Shown here in pieces: positions 42,465 through 51,101 of a stretch of 64,000 nt of DNA (position 1 is its first letter; every line of letters begins with the position of its first letter). Origin of the DNA: Limnovirga sp038203525 (GTDB taxonomy: Bacteria; Bacteroidota; Bacteroidia; Chitinophagales; Chitinophagaceae); assembly GCA_038203525.1 (NCBI GenBank), contig JBBRDW010000003.1, positions 36,979 to 100,978 on the forward strand, given 5' to 3'. Made by a program: the position numbers and the translations under genes. The notes beneath the pieces were generated by a model that ran no database searches, was not told the origin of the DNA, and saw nothing but the letters and a program-made list of their open reading frames with translations.

Positions 42465-42680
42465 CAATTTTTTTATGCAAAGCTAATAGCCCTAAAAACG
42501 AAAAACATGATTATTATCAGGTAATGTGTTTTATTTTTTTAACAATTTTGATTTTTAGAGAATCATCGTGAGCGGCAATGATTTGATGTTTAGCCAGGAG
42601 TGAAAGGAGGAATGGGAATTGTATTCGGTTAAGATACACAACCAAAAAAAAATAAAAAGATTATATTTAAGAAATAATTT

Positions 42681-43979
42681 ATGGAGAAAATATTTCCTGT
42701 AAAAATGAACCGTTCAGAAGAAATGATAAGCAGTGATAAGCAATATGCAGCATTATTTAACTATGCAACGATTGGAATTGTAGTGACAGACAGTGACGGT
42801 GAAATTGTTAATTTTAACAAGTATGCGGAAAGTCAGTTCGGTTATACCACCGAAGAGATTGCCGGTAAGAAAATTGATATTCTTGTGCCTAAACAGTTTT
42901 ACGCTCCCCACCTGGTGCATCGCGAAAATTTTTACAATAATCCTTCACCGAGACAAATGGGCCATGGGAGAAATTTGTTTGCTTTAAGAAAGGATGGTAC
43001 TGAGTTTCCTGTTGAAATTAGCTTAAGCCATTACCAAGTGGACGGAAGCACTTTTGTAATTGCATTTGTAATTGATATTACAGTAAGGAAAAGAGATGAG
43101 CTTTTGGTACTGCAGCAAAAGGAAGAGCTGGAAAAAATAACTAAACAAATTATTCAAATGAATCTTCAGCTGGAACAAAAGGTTGAAGACCGTACTAAAA
43201 TGCTAAGAGAAACTTTAGCAGAACTTGAGAAATCAAAAGAAGAATTGCGGGAAGCACTGGAGACTGAGAAAGAATTGGGAGAACTAAAATCGCGTTTTGT
43301 AACAATGGCTTCGCATGAATTCCGTACACCGTTGAGCACTATTCTATCATCAGCATTTTTGCTGGATAAGTATAGTGATTCGGTACCCAGGGAAAAAAGA
43401 AGCCTGCATATTCAACGTATTAAAAATGCAGTCTCAGGAATGAAAAGTATTCTTGAAGATTTTTTGTCTTTGGGCAGGTTGGAAGAAGGCTCTTTAAAGG
43501 CAAACGTTGAAGTCGTTACGGCAGAGGAATGTTTTGTAGAAATAGAAGAAACCGTTCGTGAAATGGAAACTGTGCTAAAACCGGGGCAACAAATAAATTT
43601 TGAGCGCAGTGGAAATTATGAAGTTACTTTTGACAAGCATTTGCTGAAAAATATTTTGCTGAACCTTTTATCCAATGCAATTAAATTTTCTCCGGAAAAT
43701 TCAATAATAAATATAGCCGCCAAATTAAAAAACAATGAAATAGAAGTTGCTGTTAAAGACAGTGGAATAGGCATAGCTGAAGAGGATAAATATCATTTGT
43801 TCGAGCGTTTTTTCCGGGCAAAAAATGCAGGAAATATTCAGGGTACTGGTCTTGGATTGCACATTGTAACCAAATATTTAGAAATAATGAACGGCACTAT
43901 TGAACTGGAAAGCAAACTGGATGAAGGTTCTTGTTTTACAATACATATACCCAGACTGCCTTTGATGGGGATACAGTAA
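42681..43979 (+). CDS. PAS-domain sensor histidine kinase
   Basis: This 432-residue soluble kinase has a PAS domain (about 20-135, ending FVIAFVIDITVRKR), a long coiled coil (about 140-200), a HisKA domain with H212 in MASHEFRTPLSTILSSAF, and an HATPase domain with NLLSNAIKFSP, VKDSGIGI and GTGLGLHIV. No membrane helix or heme-specific residue is obvious, so it senses a cytosolic signal. The REC-CRP regulator gene follows 174 bp later and is the likely partner. Confidence 0.92.
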   Translation: MEKIFPVKMNRSEEMISSDKQYAALFNYATIGIVVTDSDGEIVNFNKYAESQFGYTTEEIAGKKIDILVPKQFYAPHLVHRENFYNNPSPRQMGHGRNLFALRKDGTEFPVEISLSHYQVDGSTFVIAFVIDITVRKRDELLVLQQKEELEKITKQIIQMNLQLEQKVEDRTKMLRETLAELEKSKEELREALETEKELGELKSRFVTMASHEFRTPLSTILSSAFLLDKYSDSVPREKRSLHIQRIKNAVSGMKSILEDFLSLGRLEEGSLKANVEVVTAEECFVEIEETVREMETVLKPGQQINFERSGNYEVTFDKHLLKNILLNLLSNAIKFSPENSIINIAAKLKNNEIEVAVKDSGIGIAEEDKYHLFERFFRAKNAGNIQGTGLGLHIVTKYLEIMNGTIELESKLDEGSCFTIHIPRLPLMGIQ

Positions 43980-44153
43980 AATTAACGCAGGCAGAAAACC
44001 AAAGTCAAAAAGAAAGAAAGTTTATTGGTTGAAATATTTTCTGCTGAATATAACGCTAAGGTTTTAGATAGGCCAGGCAACCAACAAAGTTGGAAATTCG
44101 AAAGATTCGATAATAAATTCTCTTTCATCAGACAATGACAATATATATCAAAC

Positions 44154-45212
44154 ATGAGAAAAATATTAATTATTGAAGACAATGATGAAGTAAGAGAAAA
44201 CACTGCAGAAATTCTTGAACTTTCTGATTATGAAGTTGTAACCGCATCTGACGGCAAAGAAGGCGTAGCACTTGCTTTGAAAGAAAAGCCAGACCTGATT
44301 GTTTGCGATATCATGATGCCTAAGCTTGATGGCTATGGCGTTTTGCATTTACTTAGCAAGCATAAAGAAACGTTGAATATTCCGTTTATATTCCTTACGG
44401 CAAAATCTGAAAAACAGGATTTTAGAAAAGGAATGGAATCCGGAGCGGATGATTATATAACAAAACCATTTGATGGAACTGAACTGCTGAATGCAATTGA
44501 AGCAAGACTAAAAAAGACAGAAGCGGTAAGGGAAAATATTATTGCAGATGTGAGGATTTTAAACGATTTTATAACTCAGGCAAAAGAATCTGTTCAGGTA
44601 AACCTTACATCCGATGAACGGGATGTGTATGATTTTAAAAAGAAGCATAATCTATATGCAGAAGGGCAGCGCCCCAAAGCTGTTTATTATGTTATAAGCG
44701 GGAAAATAAAAATATTTAAAACATCTTCTGATGGCAAAGAGTTAATAACTGAAATAAATAGCTCCGGAGATTTTTTTGGTTATACTGCAATTCTCGAACA
44801 CACCAATTATAAAGAAAATGCACAGGCACTGGAAGATTCAAGATTAATGATTATTCCAAGGGAAGATTTTTTAGAGCTCATTACAAAAGATCCCGGCATT
44901 TCAAAACAGTTTATCAGCATCATCACAAAAAATATTATTGAAAAAGAAGAAGCGCTTTTAAATCTTGCATACAATTCCCTGCGTAAAAAAGTAGCTTATG
45001 GCTTATCGCTGCTGGCTGAAAAATACAGGGCAAGGGAAAGTGAGAAAATTACACTGGATATTTCGAGAGAGAACCTGGCGCAATCCATTGGGGTGGCTAC
45101 GGAATCGCTTATTAGAACATTGTCTGATTTTAAGAATGAAGGTTTAATCGAAATTCAAACAGGTAAAATAATTATATTAAAAGAAGAGCGGTTAAAGAAT
45201 CTGCCTTATTAA
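44154..45212 (+). CDS. Response regulator with CRP-type DNA-binding half (REC-cNMP-HTH fusion)
   Basis: This 352-residue fusion has a receiver domain (about 1-120; D52 in DLIVCDIMMPKLDG, K in YITKPFDG), a cyclic-nucleotide-binding-like barrel (about 145-255; VYYVISGKIKIFKTSSDGKE, GDFFGYTAILE) and a Crp-type winged helix (about 280-352; SRENLAQSIGVATESLIRTL). In the recognition helix the Glu and the distal Arg of CRP are kept, but the first Arg is Thr. Phosphorylation probably replaces or joins ligand control. The CRP-like sites at 26507-26586 are a possible target, which is untested. Confidence 0.9.
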   Translation: MRKILIIEDNDEVRENTAEILELSDYEVVTASDGKEGVALALKEKPDLIVCDIMMPKLDGYGVLHLLSKHKETLNIPFIFLTAKSEKQDFRKGMESGADDYITKPFDGTELLNAIEARLKKTEAVRENIIADVRILNDFITQAKESVQVNLTSDERDVYDFKKKHNLYAEGQRPKAVYYVISGKIKIFKTSSDGKELITEINSSGDFFGYTAILEHTNYKENAQALEDSRLMIIPREDFLELITKDPGISKQFISIITKNIIEKEEALLNLAYNSLRKKVAYGLSLLAEKYRARESEKITLDISRENLAQSIGVATESLIRTLSDFKNEGLIEIQTGKIIILKEERLKNLPY

Positions 45213-45226
45213 AAAAACTAAAATAC

Positions 45227-45604
45227 CTAAACTGGTCTGGAGTGCATGCCAATCGATTCTCCTTCTTTGTTTTGCTGTTCCAGTGTCCAGTCATCAGTTA
45301 AAGAGGTTTCAATCCAAACGTTTCCACTTTTACGAAACACCTCAAGTGCCAGTAAAAACAATACTTTAAAATCTTCCTTAACCTGTGCAACCGTGCGGTT
45401 GCCGTCTATATTTATTTCAAATTCTTGCAAAGTTTTATCTGCCGGACTGATATATTCCTCCGGGTTTAATTTCTGGTTTCTCTGTGCTGGTTTTCTGTTG
45501 GCAGAATAATCTTTTAAAAAGTCGATTCTTAGATAGGGATACAACGAATTAAATTCATTCTGAATATTTTTTATCCTGGTTCCTGGCGTAATATGTAATA
45601 ACAT
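45227..45604 (-). CDS. Conserved hypothetical protein
   Basis: This 125-residue soluble protein has no signal peptide, helix-turn-helix or metal motif that I recognise. It begins MLLHITPGTRIKNIQNEFNS, has a lysine-rich middle, and its C-terminal half is well ordered by composition (VAQVKEDFKVLFLLALEVFR, then IETSLTDDWTLEQQN). It is convergent with the REC-CRP gene, 14 bp apart end to end. Function unknown. Confidence 0.65.
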   Translation of the reverse strand: MLLHITPGTRIKNIQNEFNSLYPYLRIDFLKDYSANRKPAQRNQKLNPEEYISPADKTLQEFEINIDGNRTVAQVKEDFKVLFLLALEVFRKSGNVWIETSLTDDWTLEQQNKEGESIGMHSRPV

Positions 45605-45760
45605 AAAAGTCGTTTAAAAAAATTATGGAGCTTGACTTTATTCTCTGCTGCAAATCATGAAATTATTTCTGTAACATTCCTTGATATATGCAAATTTTAG
45701 ATTAAACGCTAAAATAATTTATGATATTAATCATGCTTTTTTGTATTCTTTGTCAGTTTT

Positions 45761-45813
45761 TTGGCCTGGCTGCAATCATGAGGTTGGGCTTTTGTTGCGT
45801 CGCACACTTGTAC
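45761..45813 (+). repeat. Intergenic repeat arm, GCGTCGC subtype
   Basis: TTGGCCTGGCTGCAATCATG leads to the core TTGCGTCGCACACTTGTAC (45795-45813), an exact consensus core. Confidence 0.85.
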
Positions 45814-45985
45814 ATTAGAAATTATAGGGATCTTTTATGCTGGATTGGAATTTGTAAAAACCGGCATCATTAAATGTTAAGATTGAACAGGGGGAGGCCC
45901 GCTGCCGAAAAATGGAATTTTATTTCCTGTTTTAAATTGTTGATCGTTGAAAAGATACTATGAAGTGGGGTATCGACAGCAGCAA

Positions 45986-46015
45986 AAAACCTGCAGTATA
46001 TCTACTACAGGTTTT
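45986..46015 (-). terminator. Terminator of tRNA-Ser
   Basis: AAAACCTGCAGTA pairs with TACTACAGGTTTT (one mismatch) around TATC. On the minus strand it lies 10 bp after the tRNA and is followed by T residues. Confidence 0.8.
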
Positions 46016-46025
46016 CTTTATTAAG

Positions 46026-46114
46026 CGGTGAGGGCGGGATTCGAACCCGCGGTACAGAGTAACCCGTACGGCAGTTTAGCAAACTACTGATTTCAGCCGC
46101 TCATCCACCTCACC
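46026..46114 (-). tRNA. tRNA-Ser (anticodon GCT)
   Basis: On the minus strand the acceptor GGTGAGG pairs with CCTCACC. The anticodon stem GTAGT/ACTGC closes around TTGCTAA. A long variable arm (CGTACGGG...CTCTGTACCG) is typical of class II tRNA, and the T-loop is TTCGAAT. The discriminator is G and CCA is not encoded. In contrast to the array at 3.3 kb, every stem is well formed. Confidence 0.93.
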
Positions 46115-46274
46115 GTTACTTTCTTTAATTGTTTAAGGGGTTGCAAAAATAGGCTGTGGATATTAAAAACCCAAAAGAAAAATTCCCGTTTTTTAATAAC
46201 GGGGATTTTTCTTTTATGAAATATGCGCAGTGCGTTGTTTGATGGTAGTGAATTGTGCCGCCCATTGTTACAAT

Positions 46275-46326
46275 GTACAAGAGTGCGACGCAAGGAACGT
46301 TGAGTATGGCGTTAAAGCTGGGTTCA
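46275..46326 (-). repeat. Intergenic repeat arm after dnaA
   Basis: The core GTACAAGAGTGCGACGCAA (46275-46293, reverse) is followed by GGAACGTTGAG and the outer end AAGCTGGGTTCA, 9 bp from the dnaA stop. Confidence 0.8.
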
Positions 46327-46334
46327 TAAAAAAA

Positions 46335-47765
46335 TTACATGGCGGCGAGCTGTACTTTCTGTGTAAGTTCCATAACATTTTCGCGAAACAGGCTGTCTGT
46401 ATCCATTAAATCTTTTACAGTCTGGCAGCTGTGTATTACAGTTGTATGATCTCGCCCACCAAAATGCTCGCCAATGGTTTTGAGTGAATTTTTTGTAAAA
46501 GCTTTTGCGAGGTACATGGTTATTTGCCTGGCCTGAACTATTTCGCGTTTGCGTGTTTTTTGCAGTAATTTATCGTAAGGCACATCGAAATAATCGCATA
46601 CCATTTTTTGTATAGCGTCAATGGTAATTTCTTTGCTGCTTGTTTTTACAAAATTACGCAGTACTTTTTTTGCCAGTTCAAGATCTATCTCCCTTTTATT
46701 GAGCGACGACTGGGCAAGCAGCGAAATTAATGCTCCTTCCAGTTCGCGTACATTGGTATTAATATTATAGGCCACATATTTTACTACTTCTTTCGGCATA
46801 TCGAGGCCGTCATTCTTCATCTTTCTTTCTAGTATTTCTATGCGGGTTTCGTAATCGGGTATCTGCAGGTCTGCACTAAGGCCCCAACGGAAACGGCTTA
46901 GCAATCTTTCCTGCAAACCATCAAGATCTTTTGGTGGTTTATCTGAAGTGAGCACCAGTTGCTTGCCGCTTTGGTGTAGGTGATTGAAAATTGCAAAGAA
47001 CGCGTCCTGACTTTTTTCAGCACGGGCAAAAAACTGAACATCGTCAATCATCAATACGTCTATCATCTGATAAAAATGAATGAAATCATTGATAGCATTG
47101 TTGCGGCTGTGATCCTGGAACTGATTAATAAATTTTTCGCTGCTTACATACAATACAACTTTGTTTGGATGCATGCGTTTTACATCGTTGCCAATAGCTT
47201 GCGCAAGGTGCGTTTTGCCTAACCCTACGCCGCCATATATAACCAAAGGATTAAAGGAATTTGCACCGGGTTTTTCCGCAACTGTTTTACCTGCGCGGCG
47301 TGCTACACGGTTACAATCACCTTCTATAAATGAGTCGAATACGTAGCTGTGATTTAACTGAGGATCAATCTGCATTTTCTTCAGTCCTGGAATTACAAAA
47401 GGATTTTTAACCGGGCTGTTTATTACTAGTGGGAAATCCATTTCATTGTTATTATACATTTTCATATTGCCTGCAGGCAAATCCATTGATCCGTTTCGCC
47501 CGTTATTACCACTGTCTACCATGATGCGATATTCAAGACGGGCTTCTTTGCCAAGTTCCCGTTTAAGGGTTTTTGCTAGCAGGTTTATATAATGTTCTTC
47601 GAGGTATTCGAAAAAAAACTGGCTGGGTACCTGAATCAATAAAACACAGCCTTTTATTTCTACTGCTTTTATGGGTTCGAACCAGGTTTTGTAAGGCTGC
47701 CAATCTACAATATCTTTTATTATCTTCAAACAATTACTCCATATGGTATCGGCGGTTTTGGTCAT
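46335..47765 (-). CDS. dnaA: Chromosomal replication initiator DnaA
   Basis: This 476-residue initiator has an N-terminal DnaB-interaction domain (TWFEPIKAVEIKG), an AAA+ domain (Walker A GGVGLGKTHLAQAIGN, Walker B VLMIDDVQFF, LTSDKPPKDLDG) and a C-terminal domain IV with the DnaA signature GGRDHTTVIHSCQTV. The length is normal. The start at 47765 is the first ATG. DnaA binds TTWTNCACA boxes. One such sequence inside a 13-bp inverted repeat lies about 75 bp upstream, so it may regulate itself. Confidence 0.96.
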   Translation of the reverse strand: MTKTADTIWSNCLKIIKDIVDWQPYKTWFEPIKAVEIKGCVLLIQVPSQFFFEYLEEHYINLLAKTLKRELGKEARLEYRIMVDSGNNGRNGSMDLPAGNMKMYNNNEMDFPLVINSPVKNPFVIPGLKKMQIDPQLNHSYVFDSFIEGDCNRVARRAGKTVAEKPGANSFNPLVIYGGVGLGKTHLAQAIGNDVKRMHPNKVVLYVSSEKFINQFQDHSRNNAINDFIHFYQMIDVLMIDDVQFFARAEKSQDAFFAIFNHLHQSGKQLVLTSDKPPKDLDGLQERLLSRFRWGLSADLQIPDYETRIEILERKMKNDGLDMPKEVVKYVAYNINTNVRELEGALISLLAQSSLNKREIDLELAKKVLRNFVKTSSKEITIDAIQKMVCDYFDVPYDKLLQKTRKREIVQARQITMYLAKAFTKNSLKTIGEHFGGRDHTTVIHSCQTVKDLMDTDSLFRENVMELTQKVQLAAM

Positions 47766-47815
47766 GATGGTCAAAAAAATTTATATTCAGTAAAGAAAAG
47801 TAAGCCGTCAAAAAA

Positions 47816-47859
47816 TCCCAAAAAATTTGCTCATTGGTGTGTGAATAAATTTTTTGGGA
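47816..47859. promoter_or_regulatory. 13-bp inverted repeat enclosing a DnaA-box-like site
   Basis: TCCCAAAAAATTT (47816-47828) is the perfect reverse complement of 47847-47859. Between the arms lies TGTGAATAA (47840-47848), the reverse of TTATTCACA, which fits the DnaA box TTWTNCACA. It lies 51-94 bp upstream of the dnaA ATG, a place suited to autoregulation. Confidence 0.5.
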
Positions 47860-48315
47860 AAGAGGACGAATATCAATCTTTTATGTTGAAAAAAAAATTT
47901 TTTAGTCTCTTGTTTTTTTATATTACCAGACAATTTTTGACATTGCGAAATTTTTTTTCCCACATATTTAAATGTTAAATAAAATTACCCCTTCATACAA
48001 ATTTGGATTACCACTGATTTACAATACAATGGATATTTTATTACCAAAAAAAAAATTAAAACGGGAAGATTTTCCTGCTCTTTCGTTTCCATTTATTGGA
48101 AAAAAATATTTTAAAAAAAAGAAAAAAATATTACAGGGAAGTATGAATATTTTTCGCTATTGATTTTTTTTGTAAAACACAATAACCTTACTTGTGATGC
48201 ACTCTTATACTATTTTAAAAATACGTATCAATAAACGCTGTAATGCTTTCTATATAAGGATTACAGCGATTTTAAACTCATATTTTAAAAATCCGGATAA
48301 GTGTTTTTTTTAAGT

Positions 48316-48323
48316 TATTTTTG
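48316..48323 (+). promoter_or_regulatory. -7 promoter element (TATTTTTG)
   Basis: TATTTTTG matches TAnnTTTG, 15 bp before the DUF3127 gene ATG. Confidence 0.45.
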
Positions 48324-48338
48324 CTTAAAATAATTTTT

Positions 48339-48713
48339 ATGTCATTTGAAGTTACAGGAAAGCTGGTTGCAAAGTATGATACAGTACAACGCACCGAAAC
48401 TTTTAAAACCAGGGAATTTGTTATCGAAAAAACAGATGATATCGGAGGTCGCATTATCAGCAATTATATAAAGTTCCAATCTGTGCAGGACAGAACTGCA
48501 ATGCCTGACAGGTTTAACCTTGGCGATGAAGTAAAAGTGATGTTCAATATCAAAGGAACTAAATGGATGAAAGATGGCAGAGAGAACTATATTACCAACC
48601 TCGATGCATGGCGAATGGAGCATATAAAGTTATCTCAAAGTGATGCAAATATGCCTCCCGATTATGTGCCGGATGCGCCACCAGCAGAAGTATCAGATGA
48701 TCTTCCTTTCTAA
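48339..48713 (+). CDS. DUF3127 domain protein
   Basis: This 124-residue protein is typical of Bacteroidota: SFEVTGKLVAKYDTVQRTET at the start, VKVMFNIKGTKWMKDGRENY in the middle and an acidic tail (PPAEVSDDLPF). The acidic end DDLPF resembles the C-terminal tip of SSB, and the OB-like strand pattern suggests a single-stranded nucleic-acid protein. That is inference; the family has no fixed function. The start at 48339 (MSFEVTG) is chosen over an upstream in-frame Met. It is followed 42 bp later by a FAD protein gene. Confidence 0.82.
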   Translation: MSFEVTGKLVAKYDTVQRTETFKTREFVIEKTDDIGGRIISNYIKFQSVQDRTAMPDRFNLGDEVKVMFNIKGTKWMKDGRENYITNLDAWRMEHIKLSQSDANMPPDYVPDAPPAEVSDDLPF

Positions 48714-48755
48714 ATACTATCAATTGATTTTTAGGTCAACTGCCTGACATCAACC

Positions 48756-50375
48756 ATGCAAAAAAATATTTCACTACGCCTTTTACCTGCTGACGCAGCA
48801 GATGATAACAGCATAAAAAATCATATCGCTGATTTACTTTCTGTAAAGCCGGAATTAATTTCCGGCTTTCATCGTTTAAAGCAGTCAATTGATGCAAGGA
48901 GCAGGCATCAGGTGTGGATAAACCTCACCCTGCAGGTTTTTATAAACGAACCTTTTTTTAAAAGGCAATGTGTAGAACTAATTCTACTCAATGTTAGCAA
49001 CGCTACAAATACGGTGTTAATAATTGGCGCTGGACCTGCCGGATTATTTGCTGCACTAAAATTGATCGAGCTTGGTATAAAACCGATTATATTAGAAAGA
49101 GGAAAAGATGTACGTGCCAGACGAAGAGATCTTGCGGCACTAAATAAAGAAGGCATCATAAATGCAGAAAGTAATTATTGTTTTGGCGAAGGGGGAGCCG
49201 GCACCTACAGCGATGGGAAACTGTATACCCGCAGTTCCAAGCGCGGCGAAATTAGCCGCATACTAAATGTATTTGTACAGTTTGGTGCCGAAGAAAACAT
49301 CTTATTTGAATCTCATCCTCATATTGGTACCAATAAACTGCCGCATATCATTACCAATATGCGGGAAAAAATAATAGCATGCGGCGGCGAAGTTTTATTT
49401 GAAAAAAAAGTTACTGATCTCATCATTGAACGCGATATCATTAAAGGCGTGGAAACAGCCGATGGAAATCGATTTTCCGGTAAAGCTGTTATACTTGCAA
49501 CAGGGCATTCGGCAAGAGATATTTTTAAAATGCTGCACCAAAAAAATATTTTAATTGAAGCAAAACCTTTTGCCCTGGGTGTGCGCATCGAGCATCCGCA
49601 AAGTCTAATTGATTCCATACAATATCACTATCGCCCAATTCCTCCACCGTTGGGGGAGCTTGGCAGGGGGCTGCTTCCCCCGGCATCTTACAGTTTGGTG
49701 GAGCAGGTGAATGAAAAAGGTGTGTTTAGTTTTTGCATGTGTCCCGGTGGTATTATAGCTCCCGCTGCCACCAACCCTGGCGAGCTGGTGGTAAATGGCT
49801 GGAGCCCAAGTAAAAGAAACAACCCCTATGCAAACAGTGGTATGGTGGTTCAGGTTGCAGAAGAAGATGCGTATGGTTATTTTAAAAATCATAGCCAGAA
49901 TCACAAATCCCAAAACCCAAACAATCCCTTATTACTAATGCATTTTCAATCAGCCATAGAGCAGCATGCATTTGAAGCTGGTGGCGGAAAGTTTGTGGCT
50001 CCGGCACAGCGTATGGCCGATTTTTGCAGTAATAGAATTTCCGCATCAATGCCGCAATGCAGCTATGTGCCAGGCCTGCGCAGCGTTCAGCTTAATAATG
50101 TGCTGCCACCATTTATATTTCAGTCATTACAAAATGGCTTTAGGGCATTTGGTAAAAAAATGCATGGCTATCTAACCAACGATGCGGTGGTAGTGGCCAC
50201 CGAAAGCCGCACTTCTTCGCCGGTGCGTATACCAAGAGACGATCAAAAATTGCATCACCCACAAATAAAAAATCTGTATCCCTGTGCAGAAGGTGCGGGT
50301 TATGCAGGCGGCATCGTAAGCGCCGCGATGGATGGTGAAAGGGTTGCGGCTGTTATAGCCGCAATATTTAAATAA
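48756..50375 (+). CDS. FAD-dependent dehydrogenase, COG2509 type
   Basis: This 539-residue flavoprotein has a short alpha/beta domain of about 90 residues first and then the FAD fold TVLIIGAGPAGLFAALKLIE (about 88-107), with ILERGKDVRARRRDLA and the family signature NYCFGEGGAGTYSDGKLYTR. The C-terminal AEGAGYAGGIVSAAMDGERV closes the FAD site. Members are uncharacterised FAD-dependent oxidoreductases widespread in bacteria. A Pro/Gly-rich insertion (PPPLGELGRGLLPPA, about 293-307) breaks the fold and is unusual. Confidence 0.85.
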   Translation: MQKNISLRLLPADAADDNSIKNHIADLLSVKPELISGFHRLKQSIDARSRHQVWINLTLQVFINEPFFKRQCVELILLNVSNATNTVLIIGAGPAGLFAALKLIELGIKPIILERGKDVRARRRDLAALNKEGIINAESNYCFGEGGAGTYSDGKLYTRSSKRGEISRILNVFVQFGAEENILFESHPHIGTNKLPHIITNMREKIIACGGEVLFEKKVTDLIIERDIIKGVETADGNRFSGKAVILATGHSARDIFKMLHQKNILIEAKPFALGVRIEHPQSLIDSIQYHYRPIPPPLGELGRGLLPPASYSLVEQVNEKGVFSFCMCPGGIIAPAATNPGELVVNGWSPSKRNNPYANSGMVVQVAEEDAYGYFKNHSQNHKSQNPNNPLLLMHFQSAIEQHAFEAGGGKFVAPAQRMADFCSNRISASMPQCSYVPGLRSVQLNNVLPPFIFQSLQNGFRAFGKKMHGYLTNDAVVVATESRTSSPVRIPRDDQKLHHPQIKNLYPCAEGAGYAGGIVSAAMDGERVAAVIAAIFK

Positions 50376-50710
50376 TAAATGTAATAGTTATTGCAACATT
50401 TTATTTAACGCCGGTACTAATGTTGCATAATATTTAATTGTGCTTATTTTTTTTGACCAGGCATTTTTTTTTCACAGCATCGCCTGTTGTGTCAATCATT
50501 GGTAAGGCTAGATCAAGAGTTACGCAAAAGCATAATAATTTGCCCATGTTATTTATTTTTGAAGCTTGCTTATATAGTAATGGTTGTGTGCCCTAAACTG
50601 TTGAATTAATTGGTAGAATAGTTGGCGGGGGAACGAACGAAAGAAAATTACAGACACCAACAAAAGCAGAAAGCTGATTGGGCAATGCCGACCAGCGGAC
50701 AAGACCATGA

Positions 50711-50758
50711 GGAGTGCGACGCAACTGGGTTTAATAGTAGCAATGCAGCCTGGCTCAA
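50711..50758 (-). repeat. Partial intergenic repeat arm
   Basis: GGAGTGCGACGCAA is followed by CTGGGTTTAATAGTAGC and AGCCTGGC, matching the arm at 38202. The distal part of the core (TTGTAC side) is missing. Confidence 0.7.
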
Positions 50759-50844
50759 AAATATCCTTCACATTTTTATGTTGGGTGAAGTTACCTGAGA
50801 GATTTTTTTTGGTGGCCGGCTTAAGGATTTCTATTCAGCTTTGC

Positions 50845-50863
50845 TTGTGTCACTCACTTGTAC
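50845..50863 (+). repeat. Intergenic repeat core, GTGTCAC subtype
   Basis: An exact TTGTGTCACTCACTTGTAC with flanks TTCAGCTTTGC and GTTCCGAACTTTAAGCAGC. It is the first of a run of this subtype that dominates the right end. Confidence 0.85.
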
Positions 50864-51101
50864 GTTCCGAACTTTAAGCAGCAACCAAACTTTCGAATTG
50901 TAATTGTGCGCATTGCCTTGTTGAAACTTTTATTCTTTTAATTTGCGTCGCAGACTGGCTTTTATCTTTAATTCTAAATGAGCTAGGGAATATTTGGAAT
51001 AACGGGAGTGCCTCTATTCTTATTGGCGTCTGGACAATCTTGTATCATTTTTTTTAAGAAAATTTTATTATCTTTTACTTCTTAAACCGTAAAAATAATT
51101 C

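Larger units (their letters stand above)
45605..46025. other. Intergenic region before tRNA-Ser
   Basis: It holds a repeat arm (45761-45813) and the terminator of the tRNA-Ser transcript (45986-46015). The rest is AT-rich without a gene. Confidence 0.55.
47766..48338. other. AT-rich region upstream of dnaA
   Basis: This 573-bp region is extremely AT-rich with many A and T tracts. It holds the inverted repeat with a DnaA-box-like site (47816-47859) and a degenerate intergenic repeat core near 48188-48207. Only one good DnaA box is visible, so an origin of replication is possible but not supported by a box cluster. Confidence 0.5.
50376..51101. other. 726-bp repeat-rich intergenic region
   Basis: It holds a partial GCGTCGC-type arm in reverse orientation (50711-50758), a GTGTCAC-type core (50845-50863) and a further partial GCGTCGC core (about 50942-50953). 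No gene is supported. Confidence 0.6.

Noticed and set aside
47766..48338. Confident origin of replication
   Set aside because: The region is AT-rich and next to dnaA, but only one DnaA-box-like site is visible and skew cannot be judged from this window.
50600..50770. Small protein on the minus strand near 50.6-50.8 kb
   Set aside because: Much of it is the reverse of a repeat arm, and it has no domain or start signal.
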